NCBI GenBank assembly: GCA_900768435.1
Contig: CAAGCW010000024.1
Coordinates: 12,509 to 76,508 of the forward strand
DNA from: an uncultured Collinsella sp.
GTDB taxonomy: Bacteria; Actinomycetota; Coriobacteriia; Coriobacteriales; Coriobacteriaceae
Direction: 5' to 3'
DNA length: 64,000 nucleotides
Part shown: piece by piece, positions 14,916-24,159 of the stretch
Layout: each line of letters opens with the position of its first letter
How positions within the stretch are numbered: the first letter of the stretch is position 1
Made by a program: the position numbers and the translations under genes
The notes under the pieces: generated by a model
Database searches by the model: none
What the model was told of the DNA's origin: nothing
Seen by the model: only the letters and a program-made list of their open reading frames with translations

Positions 14916-16562
14916 CTATGCTTCATCCTTGCGATAGACGACGCGTCCGTTAAAGATCGTCGTCTCGACTTCGAGATCGCGAAGCGCCATCGGGTTCATT
15001 TCAAACGGATTGCCCGACAGGATGACGATATCGGCAAGCTTGCCGGCGGCAAGGCTGCCCAAACGGCGCTCAAAGCCCTCGACATATGCTGAGCCGAGCG
15101 TGTGCGCTTGCAGCGTCTCGCCGAGCGTCAGGGCATTCTCGCGGAAGTATCCCTCCGCCGGGTGCCCGTCAAACTCGCTACGCGTCACCGCAGCATACAC
15201 GGTATCGATAGGATCGATTGACATCACCGCAGGCCAGTCAGTACCAAGCCCTAAGTGGATTCCGCCATCGGCCTCTTCCCTATAGCGCCACATGTGGCTC
15301 ATGCGCTCTTCGCCAAGAGACTCCTCGTACACGCCCTGCCCAAGGCCTCCGATGGGATGCTGCGGCTGAATCGCAGCATTAATGCCCAGGCGCTTCATGC
15401 GAGCAATATCCTCGAGCTTCAGGTTATCTGTATGCTCGATAGCAAAACGCGCCCCCTTGTTGCCGCACACCTCCTCGGCACGCTCGACGGCATCGATAAT
15501 CATCGTGGCCGATGCGTCGCCGATAGCATGGATACGAACATCGAAGCCATTCTTGCTGGCCTCGAGCATCATGCGGTCAAGCGTCTCCTGGTTGCATGCT
15601 GGTTCGCCGCGAAAGTCCTTCCCCGTAGGAGCGTTAAGATACGGCTCATGCATGTAGGCCGTGTACGCCTCGGGACAGCCGTCCAAAATGTACTTGAGGC
15701 CTGCCATTCGGACGCGCTCGCCGTGATGACGCACACGCAGGGCCTGCGACTCTGACATCGGAGCGTCGAGCGCAGAATAGTAGCTAATACGCAGCGTACT
15801 CAGGTCCTCGCTCGCCAGACGGTCATAGATGTCGTACACGCCGGGCGTAGTCACGCCCAAAGGATACATATCACCAATCGAAGTTATGCCGAGCTTGTTG
15901 AACTTGCGCATCGACTTGAGCAACGACGCATCAAGGTCCGGCTTATTGAGCACAACATCGAGCAAGATGTTCGTCGCCTGGGGCTCGGATAAAAAGCCAT
16001 TCGGCTCGCCGTTGTCAAAGTGGCGAATAAGACCACCTTCAGGCGTCGGTGTATTGCGATCAATACCAACCGCCCTAAGCGCGGCGGTATTGCACCACAC
16101 CACGTGCATCGAAAAATCCGAAAGCACGATTGGGCGGTCGATATCGAGTGCATCGAGGCTGCGGCAATCAGGGTCAATCGGGTTTTCCCATGCAGGCGAA
16201 TACCAACCCTGGCCGTAAATCCACGGATTGTCAGGGTGTTCGGCAGCAAACTTTGCCACAGCATCCACGCAAGCCTGCTCACTCGGCAGGAACATCAGAT
16301 CGCAACAGAAGTCTTCATCCTTCTGGATTGAACCAAGCGCAAAATGCATGTGTGAATCGTTGAATCCGGGCATGACCAGTTTGTTGCCGGCGTCAATAAC
16401 CTCAGTATCGGGACCGATAAACGGCTGCACCTTGTCGGGCGAGCCCACAGCCACGATCTCGCTGCCGCGAACTGCAACGCATCCGGCGTGAGGCTCAAGT
16501 TCCTCGGCAGTAAACAACGCCGTCGTCTTGAGGACGATATCAGCGGGAACTACCGCCTCCAT
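14916..16562 (-). CDS. Amidohydrolase (YtcJ-like metal-dependent hydrolase)
   Basis: A 548-residue amidohydrolase-superfamily protein. It starts with the small beta-sandwich (DIVLKTTALFTAEE, VMPGFNDSHMHFALG, where the HMH pair binds metal). Later metal and active-site residues lie in VRIHAIGDASATMIID, FAIEHTDNLKLED and LGTDWPAVMSIDP. It ends with LAAGKLADIVILSGNPF and a beta-sandwich strand (ETTIFNGRVVYRKDEA). There is no signal peptide, so it is cytoplasmic. Relatives hydrolyse C-N bonds in varied amides; the substrate is not deducible. It sits between two MFS genes (two bases after one, six before the other), a compact uptake-and-cleavage operon. Confidence 0.88.
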   Translation of the reverse strand: MEAVVPADIVLKTTALFTAEELEPHAGCVAVRGSEIVAVGSPDKVQPFIGPDTEVIDAGNKLVMPGFNDSHMHFALGSIQKDEDFCCDLMFLPSEQACVDAVAKFAAEHPDNPWIYGQGWYSPAWENPIDPDCRSLDALDIDRPIVLSDFSMHVVWCNTAALRAVGIDRNTPTPEGGLIRHFDNGEPNGFLSEPQATNILLDVVLNKPDLDASLLKSMRKFNKLGITSIGDMYPLGVTTPGVYDIYDRLASEDLSTLRISYYSALDAPMSESQALRVRHHGERVRMAGLKYILDGCPEAYTAYMHEPYLNAPTGKDFRGEPACNQETLDRMMLEASKNGFDVRIHAIGDASATMIIDAVERAEEVCGNKGARFAIEHTDNLKLEDIARMKRLGINAAIQPQHPIGGLGQGVYEESLGEERMSHMWRYREEADGGIHLGLGTDWPAVMSIDPIDTVYAAVTRSEFDGHPAEGYFRENALTLGETLQAHTLGSAYVEGFERRLGSLAAGKLADIVILSGNPFEMNPMALRDLEVETTIFNGRVVYRKDEA

Positions 16563-16564
16563 GG

Positions 16565-17776
16565 CTACTCACCATCCTTAGCGGCGGCAGCCTGCATGGC
16601 CTTGCGGCCGAGCTCGGGCAGGAAGAAAACCGGAACTACGGAAAGCAGGAAGCAGAGGCTCTCGAGACCCATGTTCACAGTGTAGTCGGCACCAGCAACG
16701 GCAGAGATACCGATGGGCAGGAAATAGCTCATGAGCAGGGAGATGGTGCCCACGATACCGCCAGCGGAACCGGCATACTTATCACCAATCTCGGGAAGGA
16801 GAACAGGCATGGACTGCATAATCGGGCCGTTGATGGCGGTAAAGAAGCCATTGATGACCAAAATCGTCCACAGAAGGAAGCCGACCGGGGTGTACCACGT
16901 CACGAACATCGATATGGCACCGATGAGAGTAGTGACGATGAGAAAACCCTTGAACTTTCCAAGCTTATCGCAGAACGCAGGCCCAACGATGCAGCCGAAA
17001 AAGCTGCCAACGGTAACAATTGCGGCCATGAAACCAGCAGTGGCGACGTCTATGCCCTTGCCAAGCTGAAGCGCCTGAGGCAGGAAACCGGCATAGGCAG
17101 TGGTAGAGGCAAGTCCAAAACCGACGCCGATGGAGATTAGCCACACGCCAGGACTCTTGATAGCAACCTTGAGGTAGTCGAGCACGGGCTCGGGCTCGGG
17201 GAGCGATTGCCCCTCGGGCACATCTCGGTCAAGCACAATCCAAAGAACCCAGGAGATGGTCATGACGACAGCAGCGACCATATAAGAGTTAAAGACGCTG
17301 CCGAACAAGCCAGCGCAGATCTGAGCGACAACGATGGCAACGCACGAAGCCGCGTAGAACAAGCCCATGGCGAAACCAGTCTGTTCACGGAACCAGGTGC
17401 CGAGCACCTTGATGAGGTTGGCGTTGAGTGCCGAGATTCCCATGCCAATCAGGAACATCGATGCCATCTGCATCGTGAACGAATCGAGCGTAAAGCAACG
17501 GAGAAAACCGCCGGCAAACGAAATTGCGGTGCAAACCGTGACAACTTTCTTAGAACCGATACGGTCACCAAGGGCACCCAGCGGAATTGAGAAGAAAACG
17601 GCGGTAAGCATAGGAACGAGGAACAGCATCGAAAAGCCGACGGTATCGATATTGAGCATAGGCATGACCTCGACGGCGAGTGCTGAGACCTGGTACTGCA
17701 TGTAGTTAGCCATAAAGCACAGCAAGCAAACGACTGAAACAATCGCCCAACGCCATGAAGGAAGCTTCTCTTCCAT
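16565..17776 (-). CDS. MFS transporter, first gene of the amidohydrolase operon
   Basis: A 403-residue, twelve-helix MFS protein. The signature loop is IPLGALGDRIGSKKVV; the N-terminal segment CFMANYMQYQVSALAVEVM aligns with the paralogue at 13711-14910. The middle helices contain CAGLFGSVFNSYMVAAVV and the later GSAGGIVGTISLLMSYFLP. It is promoter-proximal and faces away from the LuxR gene at 17978. The roughly 200-base divergent gap is the obvious place for regulator binding. Confidence 0.87.
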   Translation of the reverse strand: MEEKLPSWRWAIVSVVCLLCFMANYMQYQVSALAVEVMPMLNIDTVGFSMLFLVPMLTAVFFSIPLGALGDRIGSKKVVTVCTAISFAGGFLRCFTLDSFTMQMASMFLIGMGISALNANLIKVLGTWFREQTGFAMGLFYAASCVAIVVAQICAGLFGSVFNSYMVAAVVMTISWVLWIVLDRDVPEGQSLPEPEPVLDYLKVAIKSPGVWLISIGVGFGLASTTAYAGFLPQALQLGKGIDVATAGFMAAIVTVGSFFGCIVGPAFCDKLGKFKGFLIVTTLIGAISMFVTWYTPVGFLLWTILVINGFFTAINGPIMQSMPVLLPEIGDKYAGSAGGIVGTISLLMSYFLPIGISAVAGADYTVNMGLESLCFLLSVVPVFFLPELGRKAMQAAAAKDGE

Positions 17777-17977
17777 GATGACTCCTTTAATAAGTCGGAA
17801 TAATCAAACAGCTTGGAGAACCGGGCCCTGGCTCTTAGGTATTCATATTTTGCGATTGGCCCCTCACCGAAACCATTCGGCTAACGGCTTATCATCATTC
17901 GAAAAAAGGAGTAGTATCTCTACGCAAATTAACTAAAATGCCAGCTAAACCACTACGCAATCTCATCGGAGGTCATC
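17777..17977. promoter_or_regulatory. Divergent promoter region between MFS operon and LuxR gene
   Basis: A 201-bp gap with AT-rich patches (around 17840-17860 and 17895-17945) separates divergently read genes. I cannot assign confident -35/-10 pairs or a LuxR-type operator by eye; regulation by the adjacent LuxR protein is inferred from arrangement only. Confidence 0.4.
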
Positions 17978-18760
17978 TTGAGCTTTTTGTCCGATTCTGA
18001 ATGGCTCTGCTTAAACGATCTCGTGCTTTCGATTAATTCCATCGACAGCGACCGCGAGTTTCGCTCGACCGTCCTCAAAAAGCTGCGTTTTCTCATCCCC
18101 TACGAGTCGGCTGCATTTTTCCTGAGCGACCTTTCCAGGGATCTCGTATCCACCCCGCAAGAATGGAAAACGCGCGTCTTTCTTGACCCTCTTGGCATCG
18201 ATGTCCCCGCTGGGATGCTCGAGCTCTACACCGAAAAGTACTGGCAGCAGGACATGATCGTCGCCCACCGCAATCTTACGCGCTCGACGGTGCTGCGCGA
18301 GTCCGACCAGCTCAGCCCTGGCGATATCGACAGCAGTTATATGAAGGATTATCTTGGCGGCCGCCACGTCGTCAACGTCAGTTTCTTTAATGACGAGGGC
18401 TTTTTGGGATCGCTCAATCTTAATCGCAAGAAAGAAGAAGGCGACTTTAGCGATCGTGAAGTTCAAATCCTTGAGCTCATCGAACCGCACCTCACAAACC
18501 GACTATCAAAATGGCGTGTACGCGCCGACCGCAGTTCGTCTGAAATCGTATTTGCTCACGACTACGACGTCTCAGCGCGCGAAATCGATGTGTGTCGTTG
18601 CGTGTTATCGGGCATGGACAATGCGGCCATCGCCGAAGAGCTATCCATCAGCACCGGCACCGTTAAAAAGCATCTGGAGAACATCTTTCGAAAAACACAG
18701 GTCAACAGCCGCGTTGGGCTCATGGCGCTCCTTCAGCAGTACACGGCGCTCAAGCAGTAA
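17978..18760 (+). CDS. LuxR-type transcriptional regulator
   Basis: 260 residues. The C-terminal ~65 form a LuxR/GerE helix-turn-helix (SAREIDVCRCVLSGMDNAA, EELSISTGTVKKHLENIF). The N-terminal part looks like a GAF-type sensor fold (LIPYESAAFFLSDLS, then VNVSFFNDEGFLGSLNLNR) and has no membrane helices, unlike the large membrane LuxR proteins common in Coriobacteriia. The start is a TTG at 17978 with CGGAGG five to six bases upstream. It is the likely regulator of the divergent MFS-amidohydrolase-MFS operon. The ligand is unknown. Confidence 0.87.
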   Translation: MSFLSDSEWLCLNDLVLSINSIDSDREFRSTVLKKLRFLIPYESAAFFLSDLSRDLVSTPQEWKTRVFLDPLGIDVPAGMLELYTEKYWQQDMIVAHRNLTRSTVLRESDQLSPGDIDSSYMKDYLGGRHVVNVSFFNDEGFLGSLNLNRKKEEGDFSDREVQILELIEPHLTNRLSKWRVRADRSSSEIVFAHDYDVSAREIDVCRCVLSGMDNAAIAEELSISTGTVKKHLENIFRKTQVNSRVGLMALLQQYTALKQ

Positions 18761-18784
18761 GACCGTTCTCGCCCGCGAACCCGC

Positions 18785-20236
18785 TCACGCCCTATAGAAC
18801 ACGTTGTCGGCAAAGAAGTCGGCCGGCGGCTCCATGCAGGCGATCTCGCCGTCAAACATCATGGCGACGTCGTCGGCCACTTGCTCGGCAAAATCCAGGT
18901 CGTGCGTGGCCATGATGACGGTGCCGCCAGCCTGCGCATGGTCGCGCAGGGCGTGGGCGATGATACGGCGGCTGTCCAGGTCCAGACCCTTGGTGGGCTC
19001 GTCGAGCAGCAACAGCTCGGGGCCGATCAGCAACAGCTTTGCCAACGCGAGCAGTTGGCGCTGTCCGCCCGAAAGGTCGTAGGGGTGGCGCTCCCCCAGG
19101 CCCGCGAGCCCCAGACTCACCGCGCGCTCACGCGCCGCAGCCTCATCGTACCCGCAGGTCGAGGCCCATTCCATGAGCTCATCGCGCACCGTCTCGGCAA
19201 CCAGCAACGCCTTGGGATTCTGAGGCAGCAGTGCCGCCGAACCCGCCGTACGTTCCATGCGCCCGCGCTGCAACTTGACCGTCTTGGCCAGCACCGAAAG
19301 CAGCGTCGACTTGCCACAACCGTTACCGCCCACAATCGCATGCACCGCGCCGGTCGAAAACGCCGCATCGAGCCCGCGCAGCACCCAGCCGGACGCTCGA
19401 TCGTATCGAAACCAACCCTCGCGGACGGACACCGCGACAGCTGTCGCATCTTGAGCCGGCCGGAAGGGTGCCGGAACCAAAAGGCCCTCGCGACCACCCA
19501 GCTGCGCCAAGTCAGCCACCTCGTACACGCGGCGGTCCTCGATCCGATACGCGCACGTCGCATACCCGAGCATCGGGCGCGGCTGATGCGTGGCGACAAC
19601 CACCGTGCAGCCCAGCTCGCGATTCACGCGAAACAGCGCATGCAGAAAACTCTTCTCGGCGACGGGATCGAGCTGGGACGTGGGCTCGTCGAGCAGCAGC
19701 ACGCGCGGGCGCAGGGCCAACACGGCCGCCAACGACAGCAGCTGCTTGCGTCCACCCGAAAGCGTATCGGTATCGCGGTGCAGCCAATCCTCCAGCCCAA
19801 AGAAATAGCTGGTCTCGGCTACGCGGCGGCGCATCTCGTCGCGTGACATACCCAAGTTTTCCAGGCCAAACGCCATCTCGTGCCACACGGTCTCGCACAC
19901 GATCTGATTCTCGGGATCCTGGAACACATAGCCCACGCGCTCCGCGGACGCCCGAACATCCATGTCGGCGACGTTCTCGCCCAGCACGTGCAGCTCGCCG
20001 GCGCATTCGCCCGTCGGCGAAATCTCGGGCTTGAGCAGCGAGAGCAGCGTCGACTTGCCCGACCCGGTACCACCGACAAGCAGCGCAAACGCGCCTTGGG
20101 GAACAACCCAGTCGAGCCCCTCGAGCACCGGCGCCCCGGCCCCGGGGTAGGCAAAGCGCAGGCCCCGCGCCTCAATCGCCGGCGCATCCGAGCCGCACTC
20201 CACGCCCGCCGTCATGCTCCCGTCCAACCGAGTCAT
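18785..20236 (-). CDS. ecfA: ECF transporter: two fused ATPase domains
   Basis: A 483-residue protein with two complete ABC ATPase domains. The first has Walker A GGTGSGKST (55-63), signature LSGGRKQ and LLLDEPTSQLD. The second has GGNGCGKST near residue 300, signature LSGGQRQ and LLLDEPTKGLD. Fusing the EcfA1- and EcfA2-type ATPases is known in actinobacteria. It energises vitamin uptake with EcfT and separate S components. Its ATG overlaps the EcfT stop by one base, so the two are co-translated. Confidence 0.9.
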   Translation of the reverse strand: MTRLDGSMTAGVECGSDAPAIEARGLRFAYPGAGAPVLEGLDWVVPQGAFALLVGGTGSGKSTLLSLLKPEISPTGECAGELHVLGENVADMDVRASAERVGYVFQDPENQIVCETVWHEMAFGLENLGMSRDEMRRRVAETSYFFGLEDWLHRDTDTLSGGRKQLLSLAAVLALRPRVLLLDEPTSQLDPVAEKSFLHALFRVNRELGCTVVVATHQPRPMLGYATCAYRIEDRRVYEVADLAQLGGREGLLVPAPFRPAQDATAVAVSVREGWFRYDRASGWVLRGLDAAFSTGAVHAIVGGNGCGKSTLLSVLAKTVKLQRGRMERTAGSAALLPQNPKALLVAETVRDELMEWASTCGYDEAAARERAVSLGLAGLGERHPYDLSGGQRQLLALAKLLLIGPELLLLDEPTKGLDLDSRRIIAHALRDHAQAGGTVIMATHDLDFAEQVADDVAMMFDGEIACMEPPADFFADNVFYRA

Positions 20237-21129
20237 CAGCCAAACCTCTTCTCGTCAATCGTGTGCAACACGCAGGGCAGCGCCATCCAGGCCGCGTATA
20301 CGACATAGCCCGGCCACGGCGCCGGGACCGAAAGCTGCGGGTAAAACGAATACTGCACGGTCGCGACCCATGCCACCGCCACCGCGGCGGCGCCAAACAC
20401 CGCAAGCCCGGCCAGCGCGGCGACATCGCCGCGCCCCAGCCGATACCGCGCGTACGTCGTGCGGCGCGCCGCAGCACCCCAGCCACGGGAGCGCATCGCG
20501 TCCGCACGCTCCAGCGAATCTTCCATGCCCCAGTCCATCAACACGCTCGACGCCCGCAGGCGCGAGCGCACGGGGTCGGCCGGCGCGCGGCCCGGTACAT
20601 CAATCGCATCCTGCACCGCCAACACCGTACGACCGCGGCGCAAAAACTGCGGGATAAGCCTCATGCACATCGAGATCATAAGCGCAATCACCGGTGCGGC
20701 ATTGCCCAGCAGCGCGAGCACCTTGTCGTATTCGAGCATCGATGCCGCAGCCTCAAACCACAACACGCTCGCCACGAACAGCCCGCCCATGCACAGGCCG
20801 TATACCATGCTCTCCAGATACACCGCGCGCATGCCAATACGGAACAGCTCCGTCGAGCCCGAGGCGCTAAACAGCGGATTGAGCACCGCAACGATCAAAA
20901 TCACCGGCAGCTGCCAGCGGAGTGCGCCCAGCGTGCGGGCAGCCCCACGCGTCGCAAATCCATACGCCAGCCCGCCCGCAAGTGACAGCGCAATCAGCAC
21001 CGGCTGCATCGAGAACATAGTAAGCCCCAGCGTCAGCACTATATAGAGGGCCGGCACAGCCGGATGCGACATCGAGAATGCCGCGACGGGCTCGCCGCCA
21101 AACTCCTCTTGTATGTTGTCCACGGGCAC
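20236..21129 (-). CDS. ecfT: ECF transporter T component
   Basis: About 297 residues with five to six hydrophobic helices. Coupling-helix motifs contact the ATPases: ARTLGALRWQLP, then MRLIPQFLRRGRTVLAVQDA and DWGMEDSLERADAMRSRGWG (Ala-Arg-Gly type). The start was chosen as the GTG at 21129, just after GAGGGGA. The open frame runs to 21294, but its first 55 residues are Arg-rich, unlike the family, and collide with the glmU promoter region. Forms an energy module with the fused ATPase; no S component is adjacent. Confidence 0.82.
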   Translation of the reverse strand: MPVDNIQEEFGGEPVAAFSMSHPAVPALYIVLTLGLTMFSMQPVLIALSLAGGLAYGFATRGAARTLGALRWQLPVILIVAVLNPLFSASGSTELFRIGMRAVYLESMVYGLCMGGLFVASVLWFEAAASMLEYDKVLALLGNAAPVIALMISMCMRLIPQFLRRGRTVLAVQDAIDVPGRAPADPVRSRLRASSVLMDWGMEDSLERADAMRSRGWGAAARRTTYARYRLGRGDVAALAGLAVFGAAAVAVAWVATVQYSFYPQLSVPAPWPGYVVYAAWMALPCVLHTIDEKRFG

Positions 21130-21322
21130 CCCCGTCCCCTCGCTCAAACGACAGCTCCGCAGCACCGCCAACGCCGCACGCAAGCAGCGCAAACGCCACG
21201 CCGGCGGCGCAAGCCTCAACCGCCGCAAACCAATCGTTACGCGCTCGTCATATGCCTGCGGTATCATATTGCGCCGTGTATCGTTTCCAAACACACGTCT
21301 CTATAACGTAACAGGAGATCAC

Positions 21323-22735
21323 ATGGACGCAACCGCAATTATCCTCGCCGCCGGCGAGGGCACCCGCATGAAGTCGAACCACTGCAAGGTTTCGCACAAG
21401 ATCCTGGGTAAGCCCATGGTCCAGTGGATCGTCGACGCCACCATCAAGGCCGGCTGCAGCCGCGTCGTGGTCGTCATCGGCAGCCACGCCGACGAGATGC
21501 GCGCCCTCATCGACGGCGCCTACGCCAGCAGCGCCACCAAGGTCGAGTGCGTCGAGCAGACCGAGCGCCTGGGCACCGGTCACGCCGTGAAGGTCGCGCT
21601 CGAGGCCTGTGGCATCACGCAAGGCCCCGTCGTGGTGCTCAACGGCGACCTGCCGCTCATCACCGCCGACACCGTCGCCAAGTTCGCGCAAACCGTCGCC
21701 ACCGGCGAGCTCGCCTGCACCGTCATGACCATGACCCCGCCCGATCCTTTCGGCTACGGCCGCATCAAGCTGGGCGCCGATGGTCAGATCGAGCGCATCA
21801 TCGAGCAGAAGGACTGCACGCCCGAGCAGGCCGCCACGCTGCTGGAGTGCAACGCCGGCTGCTACGCCTTTGACGGCGCGCAGCTCGCCGCCCACATTAA
21901 CGAGATCGGCAACGACAACGCGCAGTCCGAGTACTATCTGCCCGACATGCTCGAGATCCTCAAGGGCCACGGCCAGGCTGTCTCCATCTTCCACTGCGAC
22001 GACTACCGCGACGGCCTGGGCGTCAACAGCCGCATCCAGCTCGCACAGCTCACCGCCATCGCGCGCGACCGCATCAACGAGCACTGGATGGCCGAGGGCG
22101 TTACCTTCATCGACCCCACGCAGGCCTGGATCGGCCCCGATGCCGTTATCGGCCGCGATACCGTCGTGTGGCCGCAGACGCACCTGATCGGCCACGTCAC
22201 CGTGGGCGAAGAGTGCCAGCTCGGTCCCAACAGCCGCCTCACCGACACCACCGTCGGCAGCGGCTGCACCATCGATGAGACCATCGCCATCGAGGCCGTC
22301 ATCGAGAACGGCGTCGACTGCGGCCCGCGCGCCTACCTGCGCCCGGGCACCCACATGCTCGACGGATCCAAGGCCGGCACGCACGTGGAGATCAAGAAGT
22401 CCACGATCGGCGAGGGCTCCAAGGTGCCGCACCTGTCCTACATCGGCGACACCACCATGGGCTCCGGCGTCAACGTGGGCGCGGGCTCCATCACCTGCAA
22501 CTACGATGGCGTGCACAAGCACAAGACCGTCATCGGCAAGGATGCCTTCATCGGTTCCGACACCATGATGGTCGCACCCGCTCAGATCGGCGACGGCGCA
22601 CTCGTTGCCGCTGGCTCCGTCATCACCGAGCCGGTCCCGGCCGACGCACTTGGTCTGGGCCGCGCCCGTCAGGTAAATATTGAGGGCTGGGCCGCCGATT
22701 ACCGCCGCCGTCTGCACGAGGACGACGAGGTATAA
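21323..22735 (+). CDS. glmU: Bifunctional UDP-GlcNAc pyrophosphorylase / GlcN-1-P acetyltransferase
   Basis: A 470-residue GlmU that makes UDP-GlcNAc for peptidoglycan. The N-terminal nucleotidyltransferase has ILAAGEGTRMKS, where the pyrophosphorylase loop ends. The C-terminal half is a left-handed beta helix of hexapeptide repeats with the acetyltransferase segments RPGTHMLDGSKAGTHVEIKK, NVGAGSITCNYDG and GSDTMMVAPAQIGDGALVAA. The ATG at 21323 follows AGGAG; the longer frame overlaps ecfT. A terminator follows, so prs has its own start signals. Confidence 0.95.
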   Translation: MDATAIILAAGEGTRMKSNHCKVSHKILGKPMVQWIVDATIKAGCSRVVVVIGSHADEMRALIDGAYASSATKVECVEQTERLGTGHAVKVALEACGITQGPVVVLNGDLPLITADTVAKFAQTVATGELACTVMTMTPPDPFGYGRIKLGADGQIERIIEQKDCTPEQAATLLECNAGCYAFDGAQLAAHINEIGNDNAQSEYYLPDMLEILKGHGQAVSIFHCDDYRDGLGVNSRIQLAQLTAIARDRINEHWMAEGVTFIDPTQAWIGPDAVIGRDTVVWPQTHLIGHVTVGEECQLGPNSRLTDTTVGSGCTIDETIAIEAVIENGVDCGPRAYLRPGTHMLDGSKAGTHVEIKKSTIGEGSKVPHLSYIGDTTMGSGVNVGAGSITCNYDGVHKHKTVIGKDAFIGSDTMMVAPAQIGDGALVAAGSVITEPVPADALGLGRARQVNIEGWAADYRRRLHEDDEV

Positions 22736-22752
22736 CGTTTTACCAAGCATCT

Positions 22753-22786
22753 AAGGAGCTGTTCCATGGGGGGGCGGCTCCTTTTT
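22753..22786 (+). terminator. Terminator after glmU
   Basis: Outer stem AAGGAGC/GCTCCTT with G+C-rich inner pairing, then TTTTTC. Confidence 0.75.
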
Positions 22787-22929
22787 CTATCGTGACCTGC
22801 GCAACCGGATGAGTGGTCGGTTCGTGTCCGTTGGCGGTAAAGACGTTATCAGGACCCGATAAACCCCGCCGCGCGGTTACAATGCAACAAGGCATCTATA
22901 TGGCATTCGATGTATAAAGGAGAAGGGTA

Positions 22930-23916
22930 ATGCCGATTAATGATCCCGAGAAGTCGGAGAATATGCGCAAGTCCATCCGCGTGTATTCCGGTTCCTCCAA
23001 CCGTCCCCTCGCTCAGAAGATTGCTGAGTACCTTGGGGTCGAGCTTTCGGGCCTTACGCTAAAGCAGTTCGCCAATGGTGAGATTTACGCCCGCTACGAC
23101 GAGACCGTCCGCGGCGCCGACGTCTTCCTGATTCAGTCCGTGGCCGGCGGCAACGTCAACGACATGCTCATGGAGCTGCTCATCGCCACCGACGCTGCCA
23201 AGCGCGCATCTGCCCGCTCCATCACCGCCGTCATCACCCACTACGGCTATGCCCGCCAGGACCGCAAGGCCGGCCCGCGCGAGCCCATCACCGCCCGCCT
23301 CGTCGCCAACCTGCTCGAGCGTGCCGGCGTCAACCGCATCATCACCCTCGACCTGCACCAGGGCCAGATTCAGGGCTTCTTCGATATCCCGGTTAACCAC
23401 CTGTCCGCACTGCCGCTGTTTGGCCAGTACTACAACGACATGCACTTCGACACCGACAACCTGGTTGTCGTCTCCCCCGACGTGGGTCGCGCCAAGGCCG
23501 CCAAGAAGCTGTCCGACATGCTCGGCTGCGACCTGGCCATCGCCCACAAGGGCCGTCCGCGCCACAACGCCGCCGAGGTCATGGGCATCATCGGTGACAT
23601 CAAGGGCAAGACCTGCATCATCAACGACGACATGATCGACACCGCTGGCACCCTGTGCGCCAACGTCAAGGAGCTCAAGGCTATGGGCGCCGGCGACATC
23701 TACGTCTGCGCCACCCACGGCATCTTCTCCGGTCCGGCCATCGAGCGCCTGAACGATGCCCCCATCGTCGAGTGCGTCGTCACCGACGCCATCCCCGTCG
23801 AGGTCGGCGGCAAGATCAAGACTATCTCGGTCGCCGAGGAGTTCGCTCAGGCCATCTCCGCCGTTTACCACGAGGAGCCCGTCTCCACGCTCGTCGGCGG
23901 CGACTTCGCGCTGTAG
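22930..23916 (+). CDS. prs: Ribose-phosphate pyrophosphokinase
   Basis: A 328-residue class I PRPP synthase that supplies PRPP for the purine and pyrimidine genes elsewhere in the window. Motifs are FANGEIYARYDETVRGADVF, HYGYARQDRKAGPREPIT (ATP site, flexible loop), LDLHQGQIQGFF and the PRPP-binding INDDMIDTAGTL. Length is slightly above the usual ~315 because of a short N-terminal lead. The ATG at 22930 follows AAAGGAGAAGG. It is followed by a long hairpin at 23940-24044. Confidence 0.95.
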   Translation: MPINDPEKSENMRKSIRVYSGSSNRPLAQKIAEYLGVELSGLTLKQFANGEIYARYDETVRGADVFLIQSVAGGNVNDMLMELLIATDAAKRASARSITAVITHYGYARQDRKAGPREPITARLVANLLERAGVNRIITLDLHQGQIQGFFDIPVNHLSALPLFGQYYNDMHFDTDNLVVVSPDVGRAKAAKKLSDMLGCDLAIAHKGRPRHNAAEVMGIIGDIKGKTCIINDDMIDTAGTLCANVKELKAMGAGDIYVCATHGIFSGPAIERLNDAPIVECVVTDAIPVEVGGKIKTISVAEEFAQAISAVYHEEPVSTLVGGDFAL

Positions 23917-23939
23917 TCGCTCGACCCTCGCATCCCTCC

Positions 23940-24044
23940 GGAAGCCCCGGACGCGCCTGCGGGGTTATCACGCGAACGTCCTCGCCGCTTTGCGGCTGCG
24001 GGATGTTCGCTTTGATAACCCCTCCCGGCGTGTCCGGGGCTTCC
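23940..24044. repeat. 105-bp long hairpin after prs
   Basis: Outer arms of 13 bases are exact (GGAAGCCCCGGAC at 23940 with GTCCGGGGCTTCC ending at 24044). A second block, GGGGTTATCA with TGATAACCCC, pairs inside. The apex holds GCCGCTTTGCGGC. There is no T tract, so it is not a standard terminator. Confidence 0.8.
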
Positions 24045-24159
24045 TGCTGTCTCGGGGCAGCTGTTTTCTGAAATGACTTTGCTGCAACCTTTCCTCGCCT
24101 TCGGCGGGCGTGGTAGCCTTTGTCGTTGAACGAACTACTTATGTAACGAAAGGAAGCCT

